A DNA stretch of 64,000 nucleotides from Stutzerimonas xanthomarina DSM 18231 (GTDB taxonomy: Bacteria > Pseudomonadota > Gammaproteobacteria > Pseudomonadales > Pseudomonadaceae): the NCBI RefSeq assembly GCF_900129835.1, contig NZ_FQXA01000002.1:124001-188000 (forward strand). The letters run 5' to 3'. Shown here piece by piece: positions 8,543 through 16,902 of the stretch. The first letter of the stretch is position 1. The number at the start of each line of letters is the position of its first letter. The position numbers were made by a program, and so were the translations under genes. Below the pieces are notes generated by a model. That model had not been told where the DNA came from. It was given only the letters and a program-made list of their open reading frames with translations, and searched no databases.

Positions 8543-8974
8543 GTGGCCTCCAATGTCTCGGTCGAGGGGCTGGTGGTCCAGAAAATCGCTTCCTTGCGCC
8601 AGCCGTCGCGGCTTTCCTTGACTCCGAGACTGCTCCGATTCGGTTACAGCTTGTTGACAAAAATCCTTCCTTTGACGGCGCCGATGAGCGGCGTCTGCTG
8701 ACGATTAACAGTCTGTCTTCGCTGGTCGTCGCGACGCAAAGCCCTATATAGCGCTGTAACTAGCATGGGCATGGTGTTTGGCGTTCCGTTGCCATCTAAG
8801 TGCAACTATCGCAGATTAAGGTGTTGCGCTTGTAATGGCAGTTTGAAGTGGCGCCGTTCATCGAACTCTATCTGTTTTTTCAGAACTCTTAGGCCGTAGT
8901 TGCCCTCCGAGATAGTGAGGCGGCTGCAGAGTGGCCGCCATTTTTAAGTACCATCAAGTAACTGGAGTAATCTC
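8543..8974. other. Intergenic region upstream of the KGG gene
   Basis: About 430 bp without a supported gene. It presumably holds the promoter of the KGG protein gene. The only structure seen is the hairpin at 8919-8945. Two short ORFs of 60-71 codons on opposite strands here lack ribosome sites and look random. Confidence 0.45.
8919..8945 (+). terminator. Terminator-like hairpin in the KGG leader
   Basis: GGCGGC (8919-8924) pairs with GCCGCC (8934-8939) and is followed by ATTTTT. It ends 29 bp before the start of the KGG protein gene, so it either ends an upstream transcript or acts as a leader element of that gene. The stem is only six pairs. Confidence 0.35.
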
Positions 8975-9286
8975 ATGTCGAACGATAAGAGCGGAAATCC
9001 GGGTAACTTTGCTAACGATCGCGAGAAGGCCTCCGAAGCAGGGCAAAAAGGCGGTCACAACAGCGGTGGCAATTTTGCCAACGATCCGCAACGCGCCTCC
9101 GAAGCCGGCCAGAAGGGCGGTCAGAACAGTGGTGGAAACTTCGCTAACGACCGCGAGAAAGCGTCTGAAGCCGGCCAGAAAGGTGGCCAGAACAGCGGTG
9201 GAAACTTTGCCAACGACCGCGAGAAGGCGTCCGAAGCCGGCAAAAAGGGCGGTCAGAACAGCCACGGTGGTGGCCGCAACTCGTAA
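8975..9286 (+). CDS. KGG-repeat stress-induced protein (YciG/con-10-like)
   Basis: A 103-residue hydrophilic protein made almost wholly of four copies of a 22-residue unit (NFANDREKASEAGQKGGQNS and variants), each a KGG motif. KGG proteins such as E. coli YciG and fungal con-10 are small, disordered-looking, glycine-rich proteins induced by stress or in stationary phase, often under RpoS. GGAG lies 9 nt before the ATG. A clear intrinsic terminator follows. YciG-type proteins have one or two to three units; four is at the long end. Molecular function is unknown. Confidence 0.85.
   Translation: MSNDKSGNPGNFANDREKASEAGQKGGHNSGGNFANDPQRASEAGQKGGQNSGGNFANDREKASEAGQKGGQNSGGNFANDREKASEAGKKGGQNSHGGGRNS
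9001..9264 (+). repeat. Four tandem 66-bp coding repeats
   Basis: The KGG gene contains four near-identical in-frame 66-bp units. Copies 3 and 4 are closest to each other, which suggests recent duplication by slippage or unequal recombination; unit number could vary between strains. Confidence 0.8.
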
Positions 9287-9320
9287 ACGTTAAAGCTATA
9301 TTGCTAACGTGAGCGAATAT

Positions 9321-9353
9321 AAGCGGAACTTGCGATGCAAGTTTCGCTTTTTT
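9321..9353 (+). terminator. Intrinsic terminator of the KGG gene
   Basis: A 13-bp stem (AAGCGGAACTTGC with GCAAGTTTCGCTT, one G-T pair) with loop GAT, running into a stretch of T. It lies 34 bp after the stop codon. Confidence 0.88.
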
Positions 9354-9557
9354 ATTTGCTGGTAAATCTATTTTCGAAAAACAGCGCCGCTGTAGTTCGT
9401 TAACTTATCTATGGGGCGGCGGTTGCGAGTGTTCTTTCTGATTTGTTATATGGAAGGAATATGCTCTGGCCAGTCATCAGGTGTAATTCAGCGAAACAGT
9501 GGTAAGCCGTTGGGACAGCATCATGCGGCACAGCCTGCTGCGATGAGGAGGGACCAC

Positions 9558-10157
9558 ATGAGTAAGGCCCGCGAGCGCGAACACAACTGTCTGGAACAAG
9601 TGATCGACGCTGTCGTCGAGTTGGGTGATGACCAATCAAAGGTATCGATTGGTGATATCCAGAACCAAATCGGCCGGCGCAGCTTTGGGCCGTTCCTGTT
9701 TGTTCCCGCCATCATCGAAATCAGCCCGGCCGGCGGGATCCCCGGCGTGCCGAGCATGCTCGCTCTAATCGTCGCGTTGTTCGCCATTCAGATGTTGTTG
9801 GGTCGGCATCATTTCTGGATGCCCGGATTTCTCGCGCATCGCTCGGTCAGCGGCCAGAAGCTCGAGAAGGGTTTGAACAAGATCCGTCCCGTTGTGCGCT
9901 GGCTGGATACAGTGAGCAATAAGCGTTTGGTCTGGGCCACCAGCAACAGCTTTCTACGGGTGATTGCGGTGCTCTGCATCGTGCTTGCGACCTCGGTGCC
10001 TCCGCTTGAACTGTTGCCCTTCGCCAGCACCGCGCCGTTCTCGGCCATCTGCCTGTTCGGTCTGGGAATCACCACCCGAGACGGAGCAGCCATCGTTCTC
10101 GGGCTGATAGTGGCGGTTGGCGCGTTCGTGCTGGCGGGAATGGGGCTGATTGGCTGA
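9558..10157 (+). CDS. ExoD-family membrane protein
   Basis: A 199-residue protein with a polar N-terminus (~60 residues) containing SIGDIQNQIGRRSFGPFLFVPA and GGIPGVPSML, then several hydrophobic helices to the C-terminus. These motifs define the ExoD family, first described for exopolysaccharide production and alkaline tolerance in rhizobia. The biochemical role is unknown. The ATG at 9558 is preferred over upstream starts because GAGGAGGG precedes it and the family begins here. It is convergent with the antiporter gene. Confidence 0.85.
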   Translation: MSKAREREHNCLEQVIDAVVELGDDQSKVSIGDIQNQIGRRSFGPFLFVPAIIEISPAGGIPGVPSMLALIVALFAIQMLLGRHHFWMPGFLAHRSVSGQKLEKGLNKIRPVVRWLDTVSNKRLVWATSNSFLRVIAVLCIVLATSVPPLELLPFASTAPFSAICLFGLGITTRDGAAIVLGLIVAVGAFVLAGMGLIG

Positions 10158-10208
10158 TCGGCTCGTCCCAACGCGGCCTACCCGTTCCGTTGTATTGGCT
10201 CAGCCAGG

Positions 10209-11462
10209 CTACTCGTCAAGGTGAGCGCTGCCTCGCGGCGTAGCGCCGTGATGGCTTGAATACAGGCGTGACAGCGGCGCGGCGGACACGCCATGAATCA
10301 TGATCGAAGCGAAGATCAAAGCACTGGCTGCATGCCAATAGAGCGGATCGTGCAGATGACTATGGGCGAGCGCGGCGTAGTAGATCGCGGCGATACCCAG
10401 TGGGCCGAACCAACCGAGGTAGAGCGAGTCCCGCAAATTGAGCGCGTTACGCCACGTGGCGGAAAGCGACATCACCGCCGGCGGCCTGCGCAACAGCAGG
10501 ACCAGCAATGCGAATGCCAGCAGGGGCCACCCCAGCGCAGCCCACTCGTGCAAGGGCAGGGCGATGCCGAAAATCACGAACATCGGCAGCGTGAAAAGCT
10601 TCGCCACGGCCTCCTGAATGTTCTCTTCCTCCTGTTTTTCGTGCTTCTCGCTGAAGAGATTGAACGCCAGCCCTCCTGCGAATACCGCCAGCACGCCATC
10701 CATCTGCAGCAGCTTGGCGAGGCCCAGTGTCAGTAGCGAGAAAGCCACGGTGTAACCCAGCAGTGAGGAATTGGCGACCAGCTTCTTGTGCTCTGCAAAA
10801 GCCAGCAGTTTGGCCGCTGCAAAACCCACTACTGCGCCAACGAGTGCAGCGCCACCGATTCCGATCAGTACCGACTCAAGAAGCCAGCGCGACCACGCCT
10901 GGTCGGACGTATGGCTGAGCATGAGAATCGGCAGCATGACGAAGGCGTAGGCCAGGCCGTCGTTGGCGCCTGACTCCGCCGAAAGCGTGTCGCGCAGGCG
11001 CAAGGGGAGATGCTTTTTGGCGAACTCGCCGGTCACGATCGAACTGGCGACAACCGGGTCGGTGGGCGTGATCACCGCACCCAGCAGCAGGGCGGCCCAT
11101 AAAGACAAGCCCAGCAGCCAGCCGGCCAACAGCGATGACACCAGCCACATGCCGAGCATGACGAAGGTCAGCAGGAGCATGATGGGCTTGCGCATGGCCT
11201 TGAGCGCCGCAGGTTGCAGGCGCAGCGCAACGCCCATCAATCCGATCGCTAGCGTCAACCGCGCCGCCTGCTCGAGAATGCTGAATGTGTCGCCCCAGCG
11301 CGCAAGATCCAGCCAACTCAACCCGTAGGGCCCGACGGCAGCACCCACCAGCACGGCCAGCGCCGGTTCGGATACAGGACTGCGCTTGATCAGCGCCGAC
11401 AGCAGGGCAATACAGACGGCAACGCCGCCCATGATGGCAAGTGCAATGTTCAGCTGGGTCAT
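10209..11462 (-). CDS. CPA1-family cation:proton antiporter
   Basis: A 417-residue membrane protein with 11-12 helices. The central segment GAVITPTDPVVASSIVTGEFAKKHLPLRLRD-like region (TDP motif, residues ~130-150) and SAESGANDGLAYAFV (residues ~160-175) hold the conserved Asp pair of NhaP-type Na+/H+ antiporters. It should exchange Na+ or K+ for H+ across the inner membrane, helping pH and salt balance. Length is on the short side for NhaP because there is no cytosolic C-terminal domain. GGAG lies before the ATG. Confidence 0.88.
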   Translation of the reverse strand: MTQLNIALAIMGGVAVCIALLSALIKRSPVSEPALAVLVGAAVGPYGLSWLDLARWGDTFSILEQAARLTLAIGLMGVALRLQPAALKAMRKPIMLLLTFVMLGMWLVSSLLAGWLLGLSLWAALLLGAVITPTDPVVASSIVTGEFAKKHLPLRLRDTLSAESGANDGLAYAFVMLPILMLSHTSDQAWSRWLLESVLIGIGGAALVGAVVGFAAAKLLAFAEHKKLVANSSLLGYTVAFSLLTLGLAKLLQMDGVLAVFAGGLAFNLFSEKHEKQEEENIQEAVAKLFTLPMFVIFGIALPLHEWAALGWPLLAFALLVLLLRRPPAVMSLSATWRNALNLRDSLYLGWFGPLGIAAIYYAALAHSHLHDPLYWHAASALIFASIMIHGVSAAPLSRLYSSHHGATPRGSAHLDE

Positions 11463-11520
11463 GACGGCTCCGTTTCCGCGATACCTCCATTGCGAGCGGT
11501 GCCGCTAACAAAACGTTCCC

Positions 11521-12690
11521 CTAGTTGCCGGCGCGTTTCATGCAGGCCAGATGGCGGTCATTGACTCGATTGGCAAACCAGGCAGTCGTCAGGTTACGCG
11601 TGATCTTCGGACTCTCCAGGCGAATGCCGGGTAGTACGGCGCGGGGAAGGGGCTTTCCGGCGCGCTTCTCGGCCAGCGTGAACACCCGTTCATACAAGCT
11701 GGTTTTCTCGAATCCGTGCGTGTCGCCGCGTTCCAGGGCGTTGCGAATCGCCGTCTCGCTCATGTCGAGCTTGCCCGCCAGCGAGCGAACCGCACGCTCG
11801 GTCTGGCCGGCTTTGCTGCTGCCATGAATGATCAGATCGCCATCGAGGGTCAGCTTGATACCACTGGCACGGCTGACCGCAGCCTGAAACGCGGCGTTGC
11901 GGCTGGCATACCAGCCGGCGTTGAAGTCTGCGAAGCGGTACAGCGGTTGGGTGTAACTGGCCGGGTAGTCCAGCAGATGTGCGATGCCGAAGTACATACC
12001 GCCGCGGCGCGTGAACACTTCGTCCCGAATAGAGCCTTCGCGACGATAGGGATAGTCGCGTGCGCGGTCCTCTGCGAAGGCGATGCTGACTTGCATCGGG
12101 CCGCCGGTCTTGACCGGGTTCAGTGTGCCGAACAGCTGTTTGCCGAGCGGCATGATGCCGAGGAAATCGTCGAAGATCGCGCTTAGCTGTTCTTCGGTGC
12201 GCACCGCCGCAAGGCGCTGGCTGTACGTCTTGCCGTTGGGTGACTGAACGTCCAGAGCCGCGTCGACAATGAAGCGGGGAACATGCAATCGGGACGCGCG
12301 GCGATAGATCTCCTCGCGGGCGATTTTGGCCAGGCCTGGGACCGGTGGCGTCGCCTGGAACGTGGATTCCTGCACCGTGACGGCCAGGACAGCGCATAGG
12401 TTTTCATTGGTCGGCGGGATCGCCAACGCATCGAAGGCAGCGTAGATGTCGGTGGCCCAGCCCTGGCGATTCGGAATGTTGCTGGGAATCAGCCGGACGA
12501 TCTTGGCCCGCACTTCGTCTGGCCGAGGCGCCGGTACCTCAGGTTTTTGCGTTCCGCAGCCGGCCAGACCAAGCAGCATGGCGCCAGTGAGCGCAGCGGC
12601 GAGCCGGCGCGTAACCCAGCTGGAGAGGGTCGTCGTTGGTACGAGCGCCTCGACAATCGAAGCCGGGCGTTTGGAAAGCTGAAGAATCAT
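11521..12690 (-). CDS. DUF1615 lipoprotein
   Basis: A 389-residue protein with a lipoprotein-type signal: a long basic N-region, then RRLAAALTGAMLLGLAGC with the lipobox LAGC. The mature part contains CAVLAVTVQESTFQATPPVPG, a pattern like the catalytic region of lysozyme/transglycosylase folds, and the conserved FNAGWYASRNAAFQ stretch typical of DUF1615. Function is not established; a role at the cell wall is possible from the fold-like motif. The start at 12690 (GGGA upstream) was chosen over 13086 since the longer form lacks a usable signal peptide. Confidence 0.75.
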   Translation of the reverse strand: MILQLSKRPASIVEALVPTTTLSSWVTRRLAAALTGAMLLGLAGCGTQKPEVPAPRPDEVRAKIVRLIPSNIPNRQGWATDIYAAFDALAIPPTNENLCAVLAVTVQESTFQATPPVPGLAKIAREEIYRRASRLHVPRFIVDAALDVQSPNGKTYSQRLAAVRTEEQLSAIFDDFLGIMPLGKQLFGTLNPVKTGGPMQVSIAFAEDRARDYPYRREGSIRDEVFTRRGGMYFGIAHLLDYPASYTQPLYRFADFNAGWYASRNAAFQAAVSRASGIKLTLDGDLIIHGSSKAGQTERAVRSLAGKLDMSETAIRNALERGDTHGFEKTSLYERVFTLAEKRAGKPLPRAVLPGIRLESPKITRNLTTAWFANRVNDRHLACMKRAGN

Positions 12691-12864
12691 GCGGTCCCAT
12701 CTGAATAAGTTGTTCAGGTTCCGACAGTAAAACAGACGCAGCCGTTCTTCGGACTTCGAGGTGCTGATGCGAGCGCTGGTGAACTTGCATGGCCTAAGCT
12801 GTCCGAAACCTGACGAGCCACCTGGATGTTCCGGTGGCACCAACTTCGACGAGCACCTGACTTC

Positions 12865-13826
12865 ATGAGCGAATCGCACTTCGACGTTCGGCGACTCGAA
12901 CGCTACGACAGCACCACCCGCGAATACATGCTGGCCATCATCACTGACGAGGACCACGCGTCCCAGGTTGAACTGGATTGCGGCCAGATCGCCTGGCAGT
13001 CGACCTTGCGCCATGATCGGCTGCACCGTGACATCGACCCGCAAACGGGCAAGCCACACTTCCGGTTTGAGGATATTCCTGAGCACGACGGCGGCGAGTT
13101 TCAGTTGGTCAGCCTGATTGCAGAGGGCGGGCGCGGCGCCGAGTTTTCCGAGCTGGTCATGTTCGGCAAGCGCCTAGTGACCTTCGACGACCGCACCGGG
13201 TTAGTCTGTGAAATCCGCGACCAGAGTCAGCTGGTGCCGCGAAACATCCTCATGACCGGCAGCGGCGACGAGGTTTTCAAGGGCTTCAAAGCGGAGTGGG
13301 CAACGCTTTACAACGACCGATTGGTGGTGGGCAGCCATGGCAAGAAGGCACCGAGGAATGGGTGAAGCTGCTCGATCGACATTACACCGTGCGAAGTGTG
13401 GACTGGGCGGATCGCTATCAACGCATCCGCGACGCGCTCAATGTCGGGCCGGACGGCTATGTGATCCACGAGGCGGCCGAGTGGCACCCGTATCGCCGTG
13501 AATGGCTTTTCTTTCCGCGCAAGATCTCGACCGAGCCATTCGACGAGGCGGTTGACGAGCGCGAGCGTGGCGCCAATACCTTGATTATTGCCAGCGAAGA
13601 CTTCAGTCAGATCCGAACCCTTGAGGTCGGTCAGCGCATCCCCGAGCGGGGCATCTCATCGTTCAAGATCCTGCCGGGCCATCCCAACGAATGCGTTGGC
13701 CTGAAAAGCGTCGAGATCGGTGATCGGACCGAGAGCTACCTGTTCTGCTTCAACCTCGACGGTGAGGTGCTGCAGGACGATATCTTCATCGGTGACTACA
13801 AGTGCGAGGGTCTGGAAATTCTCTGA
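12865..13826 (+). pseudogene. Apyrase/calcium-activated nucleotidase (CANT1-like), frameshifted
   Basis: Two overlapping frames together encode one ~320-residue protein aligning to animal soluble calcium-activated nucleotidase: GRGAEFSELVMFGKRL, FDDRTGLVCEI and FKAEWATLYNDRLVVG in the first frame, then EEWVKLLDR, GYVIHEAAEW and GISSFKILPG in the second. The break is at ~13341-13352 in GGCAAGAAGGC; one extra A would restore HGKEGTEEWVK. Apyrases hydrolyse nucleoside di- and triphosphates with Ca2+. Unlike the animal enzymes it has no signal peptide. The first part ends at 13365. It may be a real pseudogene, recent mutation, or sequencing error; codon use and reading sense are otherwise intact. 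Confidence 0.8.
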
Positions 13827-13907
13827 TGGTTCGTCCGTGTCGTGACGGCGTAACCATGCTGTTTTGCGCTACGCTGATGGTCCCTGGCCGCCGTTACAGA
13901 TTCGACC

Positions 13908-14786
13908 ATGCATCAGCAAGTCCTCGCCCAGTCTCGTTCAGCTTCGGCGTCCAGTTTCTGGCGCGATGAGGCGCTGCCGTTCATCGAGTCGCGCACTGTA
14001 GAAGATGGCCGCCGCGTCTGTTATGCGCGGCACAGCCACGAAACCTTCTCCATCGGCTTGATCGACAGCGGCGCCAGTACCTACATTAACGGCGAATATC
14101 AATGCCGCGTCGAAGCCGGCACCCTGGTGCTGATGAACCCCGGCGATGTGCATGCCTGCAACCCAATTCAGACCCAGCCATGGGCGTATCGCATGCTGTA
14201 TGTCGATACTGGTTGGCTGAGCGAGCTGCAAGATGACCTGGGCATGGGAGGTGCGGGCTTTCGCTGCTTCGCCCCAATAATGACCCGCGATCCGCTGCTG
14301 CAGGCGGGCTTTCACCGCTTTCACACGGTGCTCATCGACGACAACGCCGACTTGCTGCAAAAGGGGGCCGCCGCCGTATCGTTCTTCTCTTTGCTACACG
14401 AGCGATTGGGGCTCGAAGCCAACGCCCCGGTGAGCGACTTGAAACTGCAGCGCGCCGCTGAATACATCGCGGACCATTATCAGCGCTCCCTCAAGCTGGA
14501 CGAGATCAGCGCTATGGCAGGCGTCTCACCGTCGAGCCTCATTCGCGCGTTTAAAAAGCAGTTCGGCATGACCCCACATGCTTATCTGACCAATCGACGC
14601 GTGCAGTTCGCGCGCGCCGAGCTGCGGCGTGGCCGGCCTATTGCAGATGTGGCGCTGGATGCGGGTTTCGCCGACCAGGCGCACCTGCAGCGCGCCTTCA
14701 AGCAACTGCTGGCTGCCACGCCCGGGCACTATCGAACAGGAAGCCGAAACGTGCGCCACGACACCCGTCAGGTCAGCAGCAAATAA
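13908..14786 (+). CDS. AraC-family transcriptional regulator
   Basis: A 292-residue protein with an N-terminal cupin-like AraC binding domain (HSHETFSIGLIDSG at ~40-55, NPGDVHACNP at ~83) and a C-terminal double helix-turn-helix (residues ~185-280: LKLDEISAMAGVSPSSLIRA and PIADVALDAGFADQAHLQRA). It lies tail to tail with the LysE exporter gene, overlapping it by 19 bp. This AraC/LysE pairing is common in Pseudomonas and suggests, but does not prove, that it controls the exporter in response to an amino acid or related compound. Confidence 0.88.
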   Translation: MHQQVLAQSRSASASSFWRDEALPFIESRTVEDGRRVCYARHSHETFSIGLIDSGASTYINGEYQCRVEAGTLVLMNPGDVHACNPIQTQPWAYRMLYVDTGWLSELQDDLGMGGAGFRCFAPIMTRDPLLQAGFHRFHTVLIDDNADLLQKGAAAVSFFSLLHERLGLEANAPVSDLKLQRAAEYIADHYQRSLKLDEISAMAGVSPSSLIRAFKKQFGMTPHAYLTNRRVQFARAELRRGRPIADVALDAGFADQAHLQRAFKQLLAATPGHYRTGSRNVRHDTRQVSSK

Positions 14787-15355
14787 ACCGCGCTAGCGAT
14801 CAGCAGCGCTGCCATCAACCGATTGAACAGCCGTACCCGTGCGGGCTTGTCGAGATGTTGCCGCAGAAAGGTGCCCGCATACGCCCAGCATGCCAGTGAG
14901 GCGTAGCAGATCACGAAGTAGATCGCTGCGAAGCGCCAGACTGAGGGAGCGTCGCCCGCGGCAGCGAACAAGCCCATGCCCGCTACCGAGGCCAGCCAGG
15001 CTTTGGGATTGAGCCACTGCATCGCTGCGCCATACAGCAGCGTCGGCCGCATCGCAGGCTTGTCTGCATTCAGGCGACCGTTGTCTGCGGCCAGCCGAAA
15101 CGCCATGTACAGCAGAAATGCCACGCCGGCCAGCTTGATCGATTCGGTCAGCCAGGGCCAATGATCGAGAAGTTCGTTCAGGCCCAGCCCGATCAGCAAC
15201 AGTAGCAGCGTGAAGCCAATGGTTGCGCCGCTGACGTGACGCATGGCTGGCCGCAAACCGAACTGCGCGCCAGCGCTGAGCGCGACGATATTGACCGGGC
15301 CCGGCGATATGGAAGAGGCCAGCGCGAAGGCGGCCATGGACAACAAAAGACTCAT
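14768..15355 (-). CDS. LysE/RhtB-family exporter
   Basis: A 195-residue inner-membrane protein of about six helices. The N-terminal SSISPGPVNIVALSAG motif and QWLNPKAWL in the middle are the family's signatures. Members export amino acids such as lysine, homoserine or threonine. The ATG at 15355 has AGGAG upstream; the ORF extends further but the longer form has no family match. Its 3' end overlaps the AraC gene on the other strand. Confidence 0.87.
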   Translation of the reverse strand: MSLLLSMAAFALASSISPGPVNIVALSAGAQFGLRPAMRHVSGATIGFTLLLLLIGLGLNELLDHWPWLTESIKLAGVAFLLYMAFRLAADNGRLNADKPAMRPTLLYGAAMQWLNPKAWLASVAGMGLFAAAGDAPSVWRFAAIYFVICYASLACWAYAGTFLRQHLDKPARVRLFNRLMAALLIASAVYLLLT

Positions 15356-15443
15356 CGAAAGCTCCTGAAAGTACGCATGAACATCAGCGCGACGATAGGA
15401 GCGGGAACTGCCCCGGTATTGAAGAAAATGCGCGCTATGCGGC

Positions 15444-15539
15444 TTACCAACGCAACAGCCGTGGGCCGAGGAGGGCGCCGATGGCGGTGGGGATGAGCAT
15501 GCCGAGCACATACCAAACGGCCCAGAAAGTGACACTCAT
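15444..15539 (-). CDS. Possible 31-aa single-helix membrane protein
   Basis: ATG at 15539 opens a 31-codon ORF whose product begins MSVTFWAVWYVLGMLIP and ends ALLGPRLLRW, one clear transmembrane helix with a basic C-terminus. No strong ribosome site is visible. It lies 88 bp upstream of the LysE gene on the same strand. The amphipathic, aromatic-rich composition looks protein-like, but this could be chance; conservation in relatives would decide. Confidence 0.35.
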   Translation of the reverse strand: MSVTFWAVWYVLGMLIPTAIGALLGPRLLRW

Positions 15540-15654
15540 CTCAGGACAATGCAGGCTGTAGGTTAGGGTTGCCATCGAACCGGCCAACAACCCCTCGGCT
15601 GCGTCGGCAAGACGCAGCCGGGTCGGCGCTAAGCCACGGATAGCTCAGAACACG

Positions 15655-16014
15655 GTGTTCTGGCAGCCGCTGAGCCTTGGCGGCTGTGCCTTTGTCGATG
15701 CCTGCGCGGCTGGCCGAGCCGTAGCCGACGCATCGGCACTGACGCTCCAAGCCCAGTCCGCGCTGCCGCTGTTGTCGCCTTATCTTGCAGCGCATCTGGT
15801 CACCTACGCCGAGCATCTGTTCCCACTGCTGCTGGTGCTCGGCCTGTTGGCGCGGCTATCGGCCTTGGCCTTGCTGGGCATGACGCTGGTGATCCAGCTC
15901 TTCGTCTACCCCGATGCCTGGCCTACGCACCTGACCTGGATCGGCCGGATGCTGGTCGTAATCGGCCGTGGCACTGGGCGTTGGTCGGCTGACCGGATGT
16001 TGGGCAATCGCTGA
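15655..16014 (+). pseudogene. DoxX-family membrane protein, 5'-degraded
   Basis: From about 15730 the frame encodes a good DoxX C-terminal two-thirds: [20 protein letters not shown] and [16 protein letters not shown] are near-identical to intact Pseudomonas DoxX proteins. The N-terminal part (normally ~40-50 residues with an FWQSGxxK motif) is reduced to FWQ followed by unrelated sequence, and no start codon with a ribosome site gives a full-length protein. I read it as a decaying gene. DoxX proteins are four-helix membrane proteins linked to quinone or redox functions. Confidence 0.6.
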
Positions 16015-16138
16015 GGCGGCATGGTTGAGCGGCCGCTGTACCGCCGCAGGCTAAACTCAGCGCACCGTTTGCAGTCCAAGGCGCTGTCTCCAAACCGGAG
16101 TCGTCGCGCCGTTCTGCGCATTCACAACGGGAGATTCG

Positions 16139-16810
16139 ATGGCCTCTATCGACTTGTTGATCAGCGACTGCGACGGGGTGATCGTCGACAGTGAAATCAT
16201 CAGCCACCGCGTCCTGTTCGAGGCCCTGAGCCTGCATGTACCCGCTGAGCAGCTGCATGCCGCGCTGGAAGGCACCTTCGGTCTGACCGTTCCGAGCATC
16301 ATCGATCTGATCGAAAAACGCTTCGACCTGACCATGCCGGAGACTTTCGATGCCGATCTACGCCGACAGAGTGAGAAGGTCGTGGCGGAAGAAGTCCAGG
16401 CGATCCCGGGCGTGCGCGAAGCGCTGTTGGCGATCAAGCTGCCGCTGGCGGTGGCATCCAATAGCCGTTTGCACAACGTTCAAGCATCGCTGCAGCGTGC
16501 CGGCCTGACCGAACGGGTGGCCGGCAATATCTTCTGCGCCGAGATGGTCCGCTCACCGAAACCGGCGCCCGACGTCTACTTGCTGGCCGCCGAGCGTATG
16601 GGGATCGCGCCGGGTCATTGTCTGGTCGTTGAAGACAGCCCGACTGGCGTGTTGGCGGCGCGTACCGCGGGCATGCAGGTGATCGGCTTTACTGGCGCCA
16701 GCCACATCCCGGCTGGGCATGACCAGGCATTGCGGGAGCTGGGTGTGGCCGCGGTGATCAATAACATGCGGGACCTGCCAGCTACGGTGGCCAACCTGGC
16801 GGCCGACTAG
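16139..16810 (+). CDS. HAD-superfamily phosphatase (YieH/beta-PGM-like)
   Basis: A 223-residue haloacid dehalogenase hydrolase. Motif I is SDCDGVIVDSE (nucleophile Asp10 and Asp12), motif II VASNSR, motif III K in RSPKPAPD, motif IV VVEDSPTG. The cap between motif I and II is helical, as in phosphoglucomutase/6-phosphogluconate phosphatase relatives. It likely removes phosphate from a small sugar or polyol phosphate in the cytoplasm; the exact substrate is unknown. GGGAG precedes the ATG. Confidence 0.85.
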   Translation: MASIDLLISDCDGVIVDSEIISHRVLFEALSLHVPAEQLHAALEGTFGLTVPSIIDLIEKRFDLTMPETFDADLRRQSEKVVAEEVQAIPGVREALLAIKLPLAVASNSRLHNVQASLQRAGLTERVAGNIFCAEMVRSPKPAPDVYLLAAERMGIAPGHCLVVEDSPTGVLAARTAGMQVIGFTGASHIPAGHDQALRELGVAAVINNMRDLPATVANLAAD

Positions 16811-16902
16811 CAGCGGCGGCGGTTAGGGCGAAACCAGCTAACTTACGCAACGGTCCGCCAGCGCGCTTGTCTGTATTGAAACGGACGGAGTGCGAGCAAC
16901 AC

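Noticed and set aside
9001-9264. Tandem repeats as a CRISPR array
   Set aside because: Units are contiguous, in frame and coding, with no spacers.
8931-9293. Alternative frames across the KGG repeats on both strands
   Set aside because: The 66-bp repeat keeps all frames open; only the KGG frame has a ribosome site and a known family.
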